Shown here in pieces: positions 22,301 through 30,360 of a DNA stretch of 64,000 nt. Each line of letters starts with the position of its first letter. Position 1 is the stretch's first letter. This stretch comes from Lachnospiraceae bacterium (GTDB lineage: Bacteria > Bacillota > Clostridia > Lachnospirales > Lachnospiraceae): assembly GCA_910575605.1 (NCBI GenBank), contig CAJTEW010000013.1, positions 38,343 through 102,342 of the forward strand, written 5' to 3'. The notes below the pieces were generated by a model. It saw nothing but the letters and a program-made list of their open reading frames with translations, did not search any database and was not told where the DNA came from. The translations under genes were made by a program, and so were the position numbers.

Positions 22301-22754
22301 GGACATTTTGAAGGAGCTTAAGCCGGACGGTATGGTTAATTTAAGGGACGAGGTGCTTTTTCATCTGGACAGGCAGATGAAAGGAGAATCACTGGCTGTT
22401 CCTGTGAAATATAATAAAAACGGAAGTCTTGCAAAGAGCTCTAAGGCTGTGCCGCAGGAAGAATTTCAGATAATGATGCGTCATGCGGTAAAGAAGGTTA
22501 GGGACACACATAGAAAAATCTTAAAAGGAAATACAGATGTTCTGCCTTATCGTAAAGGTCAGGAAAGCGGATGTGATTACTGTAGTTACCGCCATGTGTG
22601 CGGATTTGATGTAAAAATTCCAGGGTTTCGTTATCGTGATATTGGAAAAATGAGCAGAGAAGAAGTAATAGCCGCCATGAAGAAGGAACTTTGCGGCAGA
22701 GAAGAAAGAAATACAGCGCAGGAGGCAGACAGTATAGGCGGAGAGGAGGAATAA
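19362..22754 (+). CDS. addB: ATP-dependent helicase-nuclease subunit AddB
   Basis: AddB is one half of the AddAB helicase-nuclease that resects double-strand DNA breaks and degrades linear foreign DNA, the Firmicute counterpart of RecBCD. The 1130-residue protein starts with FVFGPSGAGKS (Walker A at residues 8-15). It carries the split iron-sulfur cluster: one cysteine near residue 772 (FSACAFAHFLTYGL) and three at about 1071, 1074 and 1080 (CDYCSYRHVC). The nuclease site is in KVVDYKTGG. addA follows after only 4 bp. Confidence 0.96.
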   Translation: MSLQFVFGPSGAGKSHYSYKRIIKESRRHPKENFIVLVPEQFTMQTQKDLVEMHPSQCIMNIDVLSFGRLAYRVFEETGGGSLPVLDDEGKNLILRKIAGDYENELLVLKGNMKKPGFISEVKSVISEFTQYDIGEAQLERMMETAGEGSSLYYKLRDIAVLYRGFTEYLQKKYITKEEVLDILSREIPKSELLYNSTVVLDGFTGFTPVQNRLLRELMKRCRRVIVTVLMDERENPYSYRHPYQLFGLSKRMATSLIEIAKEEKVKIDEPVCLYGGTPYRFQENEVFAFLERNLFRYEKRVYKKEQKLIGLHAAGNPKEEAVFAAGEIRRLIRRENYRYRDIGVIVSNMDIYGDYLAQAFESYDIPVFMDHKRSILLNSFVEYLRSLLNMAQQNFTCESVFRFLRTGLAGISYDEICSMENYVTGIGIKGYKKWQERWVRRLRGMKEDELLNLNHCRVLFVEKIDELVFVLKQRKKTVKDITMAVYQFMVKEELQKKLKIQEEAFQAAGELALAKEYAQIYRILIELFEKFVELLGDEPVTLSEYCKLLDAGLSEARVGVIPPGVDQVVVGDVKRTRLKDIKALFFVGANDAYLPGTLLRTGLLTERDRERFQKERLALSPGGKEEAYIQKFYLYMNLTRPSKKLEIYYSKVSSDGKSMRPAYLVQELRKLYPLLSVQDEEEKGLLDRELTEHMGVDMLIQGFQSPNGMDRQWQELYSWYLKSPKWKDKMEKLLFAGFYHRPPDGLTEEVAQKLYGKNFEDSITRIERFSACAFAHFLTYGLGLRERQEYEFQAVDMGNVCHSALEKFSRKAEEAGLLWTKLSEEQQNALVDESVEESIADYGNSVLYSSSRNEYMIVRMKRLLTRTVWALIEQLKAGDFVPAAYEFRFGNGKIDRIDTCEDGDQLYVKVVDYKTGGASFDVAALYHGLQLQLMVYMDAALREQEKQHIEKEVIPAGVFYYRIQDPLVEKRKEQEDIGQDILKELKPDGMVNLRDEVLFHLDRQMKGESLAVPVKYNKNGSLAKSSKAVPQEEFQIMMRHAVKKVRDTHRKILKGNTDVLPYRKGQESGCDYCSYRHVCGFDVKIPGFRYRDIGKMSREEVIAAMKKELCGREERNTAQEADSIGGEEE

Positions 22755-22758
22755 GGCT

Positions 22759-25700
22759 GTGGGCATAGAATGGACAGATGAGCAGAAACAGGTGATAGAC
22801 CTTCGAGGAAGAAATATCCTTGTCTCTGCGGCGGCAGGCTCCGGCAAGACTGCGGTACTAGTGGAAAGGATCATTACAATGCTGATAAAGGACGAGGAGC
22901 CTGTCAGTGTAGATCAGCTTCTGATTGTGACATTTACAGAGGCTGCAGCAGCGGAGATGAAAGAGCGTATCCGCGCTGCTATTGAGAGGAAGCTTGAGGA
23001 ATATCCAGAAAACGAGCATCTAAAGCAGCAGGCAACTTTGATTCATAATGCCCGGATTACAACCATCCACAGCTTTTGTCTGTCAGTCATCCGGGATCAT
23101 TTTCATACAATTGATCTCGATCCCGGCTTTCGAATTGGAGAAGAAGGAGAGCTTAAGCTTTTGCGTCAGGATGTTTTGGAGACGCTTTTAGAGGAGCAGT
23201 ATCAGCTTGGGACGCCGAAATTTCTGGATTTTGTTTCAGCATACGGCGGGGGCCGCAGTGACAGGAAGATGGAAGAGTTAATTTTAAAAATCTATGAGTT
23301 TTCCAGAAGTTATCCTGACGCATGGAGGTGGCTTGAGGAATGTACATCCGCTTATGGAGCGGGAACAGAACAGGAGCTTGAAAAAAGTGAATTTGTCCGG
23401 AGGATTATGGAGCATGCTGTCCGCTGCTTTAAGGAGGTGTCGGAGCTTCTTTCGCAGGGACTTGCTCTTTGTGGGGAGACGGATGGACCTGCGGTATATG
23501 AGACAGCCCTTCTTGCAGATCTGAAAATGATAGAGGGATTTTTAAGTGCAGATACTTTTGGGAAGCTGAATGAAAGAATGAGAGGGTTTACCTGGGTCCG
23601 GCTTCCTGCTAACAGGGATAAGGCTGTGTCGGAGGAAAAAGCAGCCCGGGTGAAGGCAGTGCGTGAGGAAGTAAAAGAGCATATCGAAGATCTGCGCTCC
23701 CGGTTCTTTTATCAGGAGACAGATGGGTTTCTTACAGATCTTAAGCTTTGCAGGGGAAGTATGGAAATTCTTGTGGAGCTTGTGAAATCATTTTCTGAAA
23801 ACTTTGAGGCAGAAAAGCGAAAAAAGGATATAATAGATTTCTCAGACATGGAGCAGTACGCCTTAAAGATTCTGACTGAGAGAAAAGACGGCCGATTTGT
23901 GCCGTCGATTGTGGCAAGGGAATACCAGCAGCAGTTTCGGGAAATTATGATTGACGAGTACCAGGACAGCAATCTTATTCAGGAAACCATACTGACCAGT
24001 ATTTCTACCATATGGGAAGGAAATTACAATATCTTTATGGTAGGAGATGTGAAGCAGAGCATCTACAGGTTTCGTCTGTCAAGACCGGAGCTGTTTATGG
24101 AAAAATTTGACACATATGAGGCAAAAGACAGTAAGCAGCAGAGAATCGACCTCCATAAAAATTTTCGAAGCAGAAAAGAGGTACTTGAAAGTGTAAATTA
24201 TATTTTCCGGCAGATTATGACTAGGGGGCTTGGAGGAATCAGTTATGATGATCAGGCGGCTCTTTACGTGGGCGCGTCTTTTCCGGAGACAAAGGAGGCA
24301 GGAGTAAGCGCGCACACAGAGGTTCTTGTTATTGACAGTGATATGGAAAAGGTAAAGCAGTCCCTTAAGGAGGATGGTGAGCAAGAACAAGCAGGAGGAA
24401 CATCATCTGTTTCTGAGCGTGAACTGGAGGCACGTGTCATTGCCGGACGTATTCGTGAGCTTCTTACGGATCATCAAGTAATAGATAAAAAAACAGGTAC
24501 CTTCCGACCGGTCCGTTATTCGGATATTGTGATTCTGACAAGAAGCGTTAAAGGGTTTGCAGATGTGTTTACAGAGATACTTAACAGGGAAGGAATTCCC
24601 GCCTGTGCGGGAACGCGTGAGGGATATTTTGAAACGCAGGAAATCGGAGCGCTTTTAGATTACCTGCAGGTGCTGGATAATGGACAGCAGGATATTCCTC
24701 TTGCGGCGGTGCTTGCATCACCTTTTGGAGGATTCTGTGAGGAGGAACTGGCAATTATAAAAAGTGCGTATAAAGAAAGTCCTTTTTTTCTTGCCGTGTC
24801 CAGGTACCGTAAAGAGGGACAGAATGAAGACATACGTAAAAAGCTTGAAAAGTGTCTGAAACAGATGGAGGATTTTCGTGAAATTGTCCCATATACCCCC
24901 ATGCATGAGCTGCTTCGCAAAATTCTTTCGAGTACAGGATATGAAGATTTTGTGTCTGCAATGCCGGGCGGAGCGCAGAGAAGAGCAAATCTAAGGATGC
25001 TTTCAGAAAAAGCAAAATCATTTGAATCAGCAAGCTACAAGGGATTGTTTCATTTTATCCGCTATATCGGCCAGCTTAGAAAATATAATGTGGATTATGG
25101 GGAGGCCGCCGTCTCTGACGAGCAGTCAGATATCGTACGGGTTATGACTATTCACAAAAGCAAGGGACTGGAATTTCCCATTGTATTTGTGGCAGGAATG
25201 GGAAAGCGTTTTAATATGCAGGATGCAAGAAGCAGCGCCGTGCTTCATCAGGGCCTGGGAGTAGGTCTGGATGCGGTAAATCTTGATATGCGTACTAAAA
25301 GTCCCAGTCTTGTAAAAAAGGTAATCCAGAGGGAAGAGGTGCTGGACAGCCTGGGTGAGGAGCTGAGGGTATTATATGTGGCCATGACCCGGGCAAAAGA
25401 AAAACTTATAGTTACCGGAACTATTACAAACCCTGAGAAAAAGCTTGACAGCTTTCGGATTATAAAGGAGCAAAAGGAAGCGCCGTTAAGCTTCGGAAGA
25501 CTTAGCCGTGCGGTTACTTACTGGGACTTTATACTGCCTGCGCTTATACGTCTTACACCGGAGATCCCGCTGGATTTGAAGGTACTGACCTTAGAGGACG
25601 CCGTGAGGGAAGAGGTGGCGGAAGAAACTGCCGGGAGAATCAAAAAAGCTGTACTGGAAAACTGGGATACAGATAAAACCTATGATGCAGATGTAAAAGA

Positions 25701-26427
25701 GATGCTGGGGGAGCAGTTTGGATTTTCCTATGCCTATAAAGGCAGCCTTTCTTGGAAGCTTAAGTTCACAGTATCGGAGCTTAAGAAGAGAATACATTTA
25801 CAGGAAATGCTTGAAAAGGCCGGTGGCCCTTCAGGGGAGCTTGGTGAGCTTTCCTATGAGGAACCGGAGGTGATTCCACTTATTCCAAAGTTTTTAAAGG
25901 AAGAGGAGGAGCTTTCAGGGGCTTCAAGAGGTACTGCCTACCACAGGCTTATGGAGCTTTTGGACTTTAGCAAGGAATATACGAAAGAAAGTTTGCAGGA
26001 AGCCATAGATGTATTTTTAGAAAACGGAAGAATGACGAAGGAAATGGCAGATTGTATCAGAGAGGAGGACATTCTTGCATTCTTTAAAAGCCGGATGGGA
26101 CGGCGGATGCAGGAATGTGCTCTGAAGGGGAAGCTTAGAAAGGAACAGCCCTTTGTTCTAGGAATCGGAGCAGATGAGGTTTACGGGGAAACGAAGAAAG
26201 GGGAAATGCTTTTGGTACAGGGAATTATTGATGTGTATTTTGAGGAGCCAGACGGGCTTATTGTGTTGGATTATAAAACCGATAAGGTGAAAAGTACGAA
26301 GGAGCTTGTAGAAAAATACCATGCGCAGCTGGATTATTATGCAAAGGCACTTCATCAGACTACAGGCAGGAAGGTGAAGGAGAAAGTGATTTACTCCTTT
26401 ACGCTTCAGGAGGAGATAAACGTATGA
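22759..26427 (+). CDS. addA: ATP-dependent helicase-nuclease subunit AddA
   Basis: AddA is the UvrD-like motor and second nuclease of AddAB. The 1222-residue protein begins at a GTG (VGIEWTDEQKQ, the family's usual start). Walker A is SAAAGSGKT at about 24-31, Walker B is IDEYQD near 398, and helicase motifs include VGDVKQSIYRFR and RVMTIHKSKGLEFP. The C-terminal RecB-type nuclease shows QGIIDVYF near 1157 and LDYKTDK near 1170. The stop overlaps the next start (ATGA). AddAB-type enzymes are known elsewhere to produce fragments used in CRISPR adaptation, but a link to the cas locus here is inference. Confidence 0.97.
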   Translation: MGIEWTDEQKQVIDLRGRNILVSAAAGSGKTAVLVERIITMLIKDEEPVSVDQLLIVTFTEAAAAEMKERIRAAIERKLEEYPENEHLKQQATLIHNARITTIHSFCLSVIRDHFHTIDLDPGFRIGEEGELKLLRQDVLETLLEEQYQLGTPKFLDFVSAYGGGRSDRKMEELILKIYEFSRSYPDAWRWLEECTSAYGAGTEQELEKSEFVRRIMEHAVRCFKEVSELLSQGLALCGETDGPAVYETALLADLKMIEGFLSADTFGKLNERMRGFTWVRLPANRDKAVSEEKAARVKAVREEVKEHIEDLRSRFFYQETDGFLTDLKLCRGSMEILVELVKSFSENFEAEKRKKDIIDFSDMEQYALKILTERKDGRFVPSIVAREYQQQFREIMIDEYQDSNLIQETILTSISTIWEGNYNIFMVGDVKQSIYRFRLSRPELFMEKFDTYEAKDSKQQRIDLHKNFRSRKEVLESVNYIFRQIMTRGLGGISYDDQAALYVGASFPETKEAGVSAHTEVLVIDSDMEKVKQSLKEDGEQEQAGGTSSVSERELEARVIAGRIRELLTDHQVIDKKTGTFRPVRYSDIVILTRSVKGFADVFTEILNREGIPACAGTREGYFETQEIGALLDYLQVLDNGQQDIPLAAVLASPFGGFCEEELAIIKSAYKESPFFLAVSRYRKEGQNEDIRKKLEKCLKQMEDFREIVPYTPMHELLRKILSSTGYEDFVSAMPGGAQRRANLRMLSEKAKSFESASYKGLFHFIRYIGQLRKYNVDYGEAAVSDEQSDIVRVMTIHKSKGLEFPIVFVAGMGKRFNMQDARSSAVLHQGLGVGLDAVNLDMRTKSPSLVKKVIQREEVLDSLGEELRVLYVAMTRAKEKLIVTGTITNPEKKLDSFRIIKEQKEAPLSFGRLSRAVTYWDFILPALIRLTPEIPLDLKVLTLEDAVREEVAEETAGRIKKAVLENWDTDKTYDADVKEMLGEQFGFSYAYKGSLSWKLKFTVSELKKRIHLQEMLEKAGGPSGELGELSYEEPEVIPLIPKFLKEEEELSGASRGTAYHRLMELLDFSKEYTKESLQEAIDVFLENGRMTKEMADCIREEDILAFFKSRMGRRMQECALKGKLRKEQPFVLGIGADEVYGETKKGEMLLVQGIIDVYFEEPDGLIVLDYKTDKVKSTKELVEKYHAQLDYYAKALHQTTGRKVKEKVIYSFTLQEEINV

Positions 26428-26699
26428 GATGGACTATAGGTCTGGTTTATTTGGCAGTGGTTAATCTGTCTGCATTTTTAATGTTTGGATATGATAAGTA
26501 TAAAGCATGCCGGGGCCGGTGGCGTATTTCGGAAAAAATGCTTCTTTTTTTGGCATGGGCTGGTGGAAGCGCTGGAGCATGGTGCGGAATGTATTTTTTT
26601 CATCATAAAACCAAAAAAGTAAAATTTAAGATAGGAATTCCGGCTATATTTGTTATACAGTGTGTAGTATGTATGATAGGAATAAATAGAATTATATGA
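26424..26699 (+). CDS. DUF1294 small membrane protein
   Basis: This 91-residue protein has three hydrophobic stretches. The DUF1294 hallmarks are FGYDKYKA, a basic stretch (RGRWRISE) and GGSAGAWCGMYFFHHKTKK. The family is widespread in bacteria and its function is unknown. It is translationally coupled to addA through a 4-bp ATGA overlap, so it is the last gene of the addBA operon. The hairpin at 26709-26751 probably ends this transcript. Confidence 0.85.
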   Translation: MRWTIGLVYLAVVNLSAFLMFGYDKYKACRGRWRISEKMLLFLAWAGGSAGAWCGMYFFHHKTKKVKFKIGIPAIFVIQCVVCMIGINRII

Positions 26700-26708
26700 T
26701 AAAAATAA

Positions 26709-26751
26709 AGGGACGGAGAAAGCACAGTAAAGAAGGGCTTTCCCCGTCCTT
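26709..26751 (+). terminator. GC-rich hairpin after the addBA operon
   Basis: GGGACGGAGAAAGC at about 26710-26723 pairs imperfectly with GCTTTCCCCGTCC at about 26737-26749. It resembles a terminator but has no T-tract. Its GGGACGG core recalls the large palindromes at 39575, 59092 and 61573, and it may be a decayed relative. Confidence 0.5.
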
Positions 26752-26787
26752 GATCAATATATAGTTATAAAATTTTTAAATTTATCA

Positions 26788-26816
26788 TTGACAAATAATA
26801 TTATACAGCATATAAT
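26788..26816 (+). promoter_or_regulatory. consensus promoter of the padR operon with phased repeats
   Basis: TTGACA at 26788-26793 and TATAAT at 26811-26816 have the ideal 17-bp spacing. Four copies of A/TATAATATT start at 26794, 26811, 26829 and 26846, that is every 17-18 bp, covering the promoter and leader. They are candidate binding sites for the PadR protein encoded downstream. Confidence 0.75.
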
Positions 26817-26884
26817 ATTGTTAAATTAAATAATATTAAAATAAAAATAATATTATAAAAACCTTATCGAAAGGAAGTGAAGAT

Positions 26885-27208
26885 ATGGTATTTAACACCG
26901 GAGCAGCTCTTCTGGACGCGATTGTACTGGCAGTTGTGTCTAAGGAAGAAGAGGGAACGTACGGTTACAAGATTACGCAGGACGTAAGGAAAGCGATAGA
27001 TGTTTCAGAATCAACCTTATATCCGGTCTTGAGACGTCTTCAGAAGGACGAATGTCTGGAAGTATACGACCGCCAGTTTGACGGCCGGAACAGACGGTAC
27101 TATAAAGTGACGGATAGGGGTATGATACAGTTGAATCTATATCGCACAGAATGGAAAGATTATTCAAAGAAGATTAATGAATTATTTGAGGGAGGTGTAT
27201 CTGTATGA
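26885..27208 (+). CDS. PadR family transcriptional regulator
   Basis: The 107-residue PadR-type winged-helix repressor shows the family pattern GTYGYKITQDV, ESTLYPVLRRLQKDE and GRNRRYYKVTDRG. It lacks the long C-terminal domain of PadR-1, so it belongs to the short subfamily 2 type. These proteins are usually inactivated by small molecules and often control a neighbouring membrane or efflux operon. It overlaps the DUF1700 gene by 4 bp. Autoregulation through the phased repeats in its promoter is likely but inferred. Confidence 0.92.
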   Translation: MVFNTGAALLDAIVLAVVSKEEEGTYGYKITQDVRKAIDVSESTLYPVLRRLQKDECLEVYDRQFDGRNRRYYKVTDRGMIQLNLYRTEWKDYSKKINELFEGGVSV

Positions 27209-27945
27209 ACCGTATTGAGTTTATGACAGAATTAGCAGCGCTTTTGCAGGATATACCAATTGTTGAGAGGCAGGAGGCAATGAAGTATTATAATGACTAT
27301 TTTGACGATGCAGGAGAAGAAAATGAGCATCAAGTAATTGAAGAGCTTGAAAGTCCTAAAAAAGTTGCCGCTACAATAAAAGCAGATTTAGGAATTCATG
27401 AAACAGAACGTCAGAATGGAACATATGGTGAATTCAGGGAAACAGGGTATAAGGATACAAGATTTGAGAAAAAGGATGTCCCTGTAGGGAGAGATGCCAG
27501 GAATTCAGGAGGAGAGTATGGAAGTACAGAAAGCAGCAGGAGCTATTCTGATACTAAGCCGCCAAGATCTAATTCTTTGCTTAAGGTACTCTTAATTATA
27601 GCCATTATTATTGTAGGAGCTCCGGTAATTATTCCGCTTGCGCTTGCACTTATTGCAGTTGTATTTTCTTGTATGCTGTCAGTTTTTTTGATTTTTCTTT
27701 CAATTGTCATTGTATCAGTTGCAATAGCGATTACGGGAATTGTTCTTTTCTGTATAGGGCTTGCTACCTTAATTCCTGAGATTGCAGTAGGGCTTGCATT
27801 AATTGGAACCGGATTGATACTTGGAGTGATAGGGGTTATCGGAACAATTGCAGGTGTCAGGCTCTGTATCATTGTATTTCCAGGAATTATACGGGGAATT
27901 GTCTGGATATGCAGGAAACCATTTCAGGGAAGGGCGGTGGCATAA
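27205..27945 (+). CDS. DUF1700 membrane protein
   Basis: The 246-residue protein has an N-terminal cytoplasmic part with the DUF1700 signature (MTELAALLQDIP, YYNDYFDDAGEENE, LESPKKVAATIKADL), a low-complexity Ser/Arg-rich linker (about 75-125), and then two to four strongly hydrophobic segments (about 128-235). DUF1700 genes commonly lie between a PadR regulator and a DUF4097 gene, as here. The function is unknown and is often considered envelope stress related. It is coupled to padR by overlap and followed by the DUF4097 gene after 2 bp. Confidence 0.88.
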   Translation: MNRIEFMTELAALLQDIPIVERQEAMKYYNDYFDDAGEENEHQVIEELESPKKVAATIKADLGIHETERQNGTYGEFRETGYKDTRFEKKDVPVGRDARNSGGEYGSTESSRSYSDTKPPRSNSLLKVLLIIAIIIVGAPVIIPLALALIAVVFSCMLSVFLIFLSIVIVSVAIAITGIVLFCIGLATLIPEIAVGLALIGTGLILGVIGVIGTIAGVRLCIIVFPGIIRGIVWICRKPFQGRAVA

Positions 27946-27947
27946 GG

Positions 27948-28829
27948 ATGAAAAGAGGATGGAAGCTATTTTGGATTATATGTGGAAGCTGCGTGGGAAT
28001 CGGCCTCATATGCTGTATGGCGGCGCTTATTATGGGAGTGACAATTGAAACAATTGAGGACAGATTTCCAAATGGATTTTCGATTCCCTTCCATACAACA
28101 TATCATATTAGTGGATTTGTAAACGACGATGATTATGAAGAGGATGATCGGGATGATGTTCCGTTCACAGAAGGAGATGATCTGCAGGTATTTAGGAATG
28201 TAGAATCTATAGATTTGTATGTATGCGCAGGCCGGATAGAAGTTATCTGTGATGAGGAAGTCTCGGATGAAATCCGTGTTGAGACAAAAAATATTGATAA
28301 AAGGTTAAAACTTAAATATTACATGGATGGAGACGAGCTGAAAATAAAAACAAGAAAAAATATAATCAATATGAATCATGTAAAAGGAAGCCCAGAAATT
28401 TTGATTTATGTCCCCAGGGATTTCCAGTTTAAAGAAGCAGAATTTGACCTTAAGGCAGGTTCTCTGTATATAGAAGATATACGGGCAGAAGAGTTATGTG
28501 TTGATGTAGGAGCTGGTGAAGCAGATATTAACAGATTTACTGCCGGTGAAGTAGACTTTAACTGTGGCACAGGATCAATTATCACTTCAGGAGATGTAAA
28601 AGAGAAAGCTGATATCGACTGCGGCATCGGACAGATTACTTTTACTGCTAATGGAAAGCAGTCGGATTATAATTATGAGATTACCTGCGGTATAGGAGAA
28701 GTAGTCTGCGGACAAAACACATATTCCGGTATAGGATGTGATGAGAAAATAAATAACCATGCGGCAAAAGAGATGAATATTGAATGCGGTATCGGTGAGG
28801 TAAATGTGAATTTTTCAGATGAATTATAG
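27948..28829 (+). CDS. DUF4097 beta-helix adhesin-like envelope protein
   Basis: The 293-residue protein has an N-terminal membrane anchor (about residues 6-30, FWIICGSCVGIGLICCMAAL) and a C-terminal domain of short repeated strands (IDCGIGQITF, ITCGIGEVVC, IECGIGEVNV) that matches the DUF4097/DUF4098 right-handed beta-helix type. It would sit outside the membrane. I use the ATG at 27948. An earlier in-frame ATG at 27909 lies inside the DUF1700 gene. It is the third gene of the padR operon, and no enzymatic role is evident. Confidence 0.82.
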   Translation: MKRGWKLFWIICGSCVGIGLICCMAALIMGVTIETIEDRFPNGFSIPFHTTYHISGFVNDDDYEEDDRDDVPFTEGDDLQVFRNVESIDLYVCAGRIEVICDEEVSDEIRVETKNIDKRLKLKYYMDGDELKIKTRKNIINMNHVKGSPEILIYVPRDFQFKEAEFDLKAGSLYIEDIRAEELCVDVGAGEADINRFTAGEVDFNCGTGSIITSGDVKEKADIDCGIGQITFTANGKQSDYNYEITCGIGEVVCGQNTYSGIGCDEKINNHAAKEMNIECGIGEVNVNFSDEL

Positions 28830-28854
28830 AGAATATTATTAAGGAGGTAACACT

Positions 28855-29049
28855 ATGGAACCTAAAAGATTATATCGTTCAAGGAAAAACCGCATGATTT
28901 GCGGCGTATGCGGAGGAGTTGCAGAATACTTTAGCATTGACCCTTCACTGGTAAGGCTGGGACTTATCCTGTTTGCCTGCTTCGGTGGGTCGGGAGTGCT
29001 GGGATACATTATTGCGGCCATCGTAATTCCCGATGAGAGCGGGTGGTAG
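28855..29049 (+). CDS. PspC domain membrane protein
   Basis: This 64-residue single-domain PspC protein has KRLYRSRKNRMICGVCGGVAEYF, then DPSLVRLG and a hydrophobic segment ending AAIVIPDE. PspC proteins sense or anchor envelope-stress responses. AAGGAGG lies 8 bp before the ATG. It ends the padR-DUF1700-DUF4097-PspC operon, which looks like a small envelope homeostasis module, and the long hairpin at 29161 follows. Confidence 0.92.
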   Translation: MEPKRLYRSRKNRMICGVCGGVAEYFSIDPSLVRLGLILFACFGGSGVLGYIIAAIVIPDESGW

Positions 29050-29358
29050 AGGAGGACGATACAGAGCCCTTCCCCAGTATCCGAACAGCGAAATACTGCC
29101 TGAAGCCTGCCAGTATTCAGTCACTGAATGCTTGGGTATAAAACAAAGTATAAGCTCGGAAAGAGACAGAATGTAGGACCACATATTGTACCCGGAGTAC
29201 AATATGTGGTCCTATATTCTGTCTCTTACTTACAAGCTGGCTGTCAGATAACAGTCTCCCTGTGCATATTACCATTCCCCTCCGTCTCCTAATGTATAAT
29301 CCCCCAAAATCTGTCAATACTCTATGATGAAAAGAGCACAAGGAAAGGAGCTATGACA
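29050..29358. other. intergenic region holding a long hairpin
   Basis: This 309-bp gap lies between the pspC gene and the spore protein gene. It contains a short 7-bp stem (AATACTG and CAGTATT near 29092-29117), the 31-bp-arm hairpin at 29161-29227, and the upstream region of the spore gene with TATAAT at 29295. I see no credible coding frame in it. Spore protein genes normally use a forespore sigma factor, and I could not fit a convincing one. Confidence 0.6.
29161..29227. repeat. near-perfect inverted repeat with 31-bp arms
   Basis: The arms 29161-29191 and 29197-29227 pair with one mismatch (G-U in RNA) around a 5-bp loop, CCGGA. The arms begin AAGAGACAGAATG. It follows the pspC operon by 111 bp. 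It is longer than ordinary terminators and lacks a T-tract, so it may be a small non-autonomous mobile element, an RNA stability hairpin or a bidirectional terminator. Confidence 0.8.
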
Positions 29359-29553
29359 ATGTCTTCGAAAAAGAATAAACCGATTAAGCTTGAGGAGCTT
29401 ACCAAAGAAGAGCTGGTTAAATATGAGATCGCAGAGGAACTAGGTCTTCTTGACAGAGTTCTTGCGGATGGATGGCGGTCGCTTTCTTCTAAGGAAACAG
29501 GGAGAATCGGAGGACTTCTTGCACGGAAAAAAAGAGAGCTGGAAAAAAAGTAA
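29359..29553 (+). CDS. alpha/beta-type small acid-soluble spore protein
   Basis: This short basic protein (64 residues) has KYEIAEELGLLDRVLADGWRSL and ETGRIGGLLARKKRE, the pattern of alpha/beta-type SASPs in Clostridia, including the Glu-Ile-Ala germination-protease-like region and the GxIGG DNA-binding motif. These proteins coat and protect spore DNA. AAGGAG at 29345-29350 places the start at the ATG at 29359. A second ATG 6 bp earlier is too close to the ribosome site. It shows that the organism is, or was, a spore former. Confidence 0.85.
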   Translation: MSSKKNKPIKLEELTKEELVKYEIAEELGLLDRVLADGWRSLSSKETGRIGGLLARKKRELEKK

Positions 29554-29601
29554 CAAAATTATTACAATGTTTACGTAAGTATGAATATTTAATGAGAAAG
29601 G

Positions 29602-29630
29602 TTGAAAAGAGGATATCCTTTTGCTATAAT
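29602..29630 (+). promoter_or_regulatory. sigma-A-type promoter
   Basis: TTGAAA at 29602-29607 and TATAAT at 29625-29630 are spaced by 17 bp, 33 bp before the WecG/TagA-like gene. An ACGTAAGTA motif occurs at 29574-29582 and again at 29643-29651, on either side of the promoter. Confidence 0.75.
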
Positions 29631-29663
29631 CGAAAAACCGAAACGTAAGTAGCAGGTGGAGTT

Positions 29664-30356
29664 ATGAGCGAAAAGATAAATGTTTTAGATGTAGAGATTA
29701 ATGAACTCACAGCCAAGGAAGCACTCAGGGAGTCTATAAGATATATGGAGTCTGAGCCTGTAAACATAATAGAGATGGTTACAGTAGATTCGCTGATGCA
29801 GTTAAGCAGTGTTCAGAATCTTATAGAGGATGTCCGTTATTTTGATCTTATGCTTGCAGGAGACAAGACTATACTGGAAGCGGCGGATGTTACTGAGCGT
29901 AAGATCCTTCAGGAGACAGAGAATGGGACATATCTTAAGCTGTTTATCAGATATCTCCATAAGAATCATAAAAGGGTATATCTGCTGGTAGAGTCCGAAG
30001 AAGAGGGTGAGAACCTTTACCAGTATCTTGAGGAGAGGTACAGCGGCATCCAGATTGCCGGACTGGCGAAGGTGTCAGCCAATGACCGTGCAGACGATAT
30101 GCTTGTGAATGATATTAATGGAAGTGAAGTGGACTGTGTCCTTTCAGCACTTTCGGCGCCGCTTCAGGAGGAGTTCATTGTAAAGAATAAAGGAGTCTTA
30201 AATGCCAGGGTATGGCTTGGGCTTGGCAGGGGTACTCTGCCGATGAAGGGCCAGAGCACAGGGCGCGGCAGGCTTACCCGTTTTGTGGAAAAACATATAT
30301 TTAAAAAGGAAATTGAAAAGAGAAAAAGAATAGACCAGATTTGTGCTGTAAAATAA
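29664..30356 (+). CDS. WecG/TagA/CpsF family glycosyltransferase-like protein
   Basis: The 230-residue protein starts INVLDVEINELTAKEALRE, close to the usual TagA/WecG opening. It continues with a segment in the place of the active-site region (FDLMLAGDKTILEAADV) and ends in NARVWLGLGRGTLPMKGQ. True members transfer ManNAc in teichoic acid or capsule synthesis. Here the conserved nucleotide-sugar region seems diverged, so it may be a paralogue with another role. It is a monocistronic gene with its own promoter and a strong terminator. Confidence 0.65.
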   Translation: MSEKINVLDVEINELTAKEALRESIRYMESEPVNIIEMVTVDSLMQLSSVQNLIEDVRYFDLMLAGDKTILEAADVTERKILQETENGTYLKLFIRYLHKNHKRVYLLVESEEEGENLYQYLEERYSGIQIAGLAKVSANDRADDMLVNDINGSEVDCVLSALSAPLQEEFIVKNKGVLNARVWLGLGRGTLPMKGQSTGRGRLTRFVEKHIFKKEIEKRKRIDQICAVK

Positions 30357-30360
30357 AAAT

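Noticed and set aside
29263..29300. Possible forespore (SigG) promoter for the spore protein gene
   Set aside because: TGCATA and TAATGTA have a poor match and wrong spacing to the consensus. A sigma-A pair for TATAAT at 29295 is also missing a -35.
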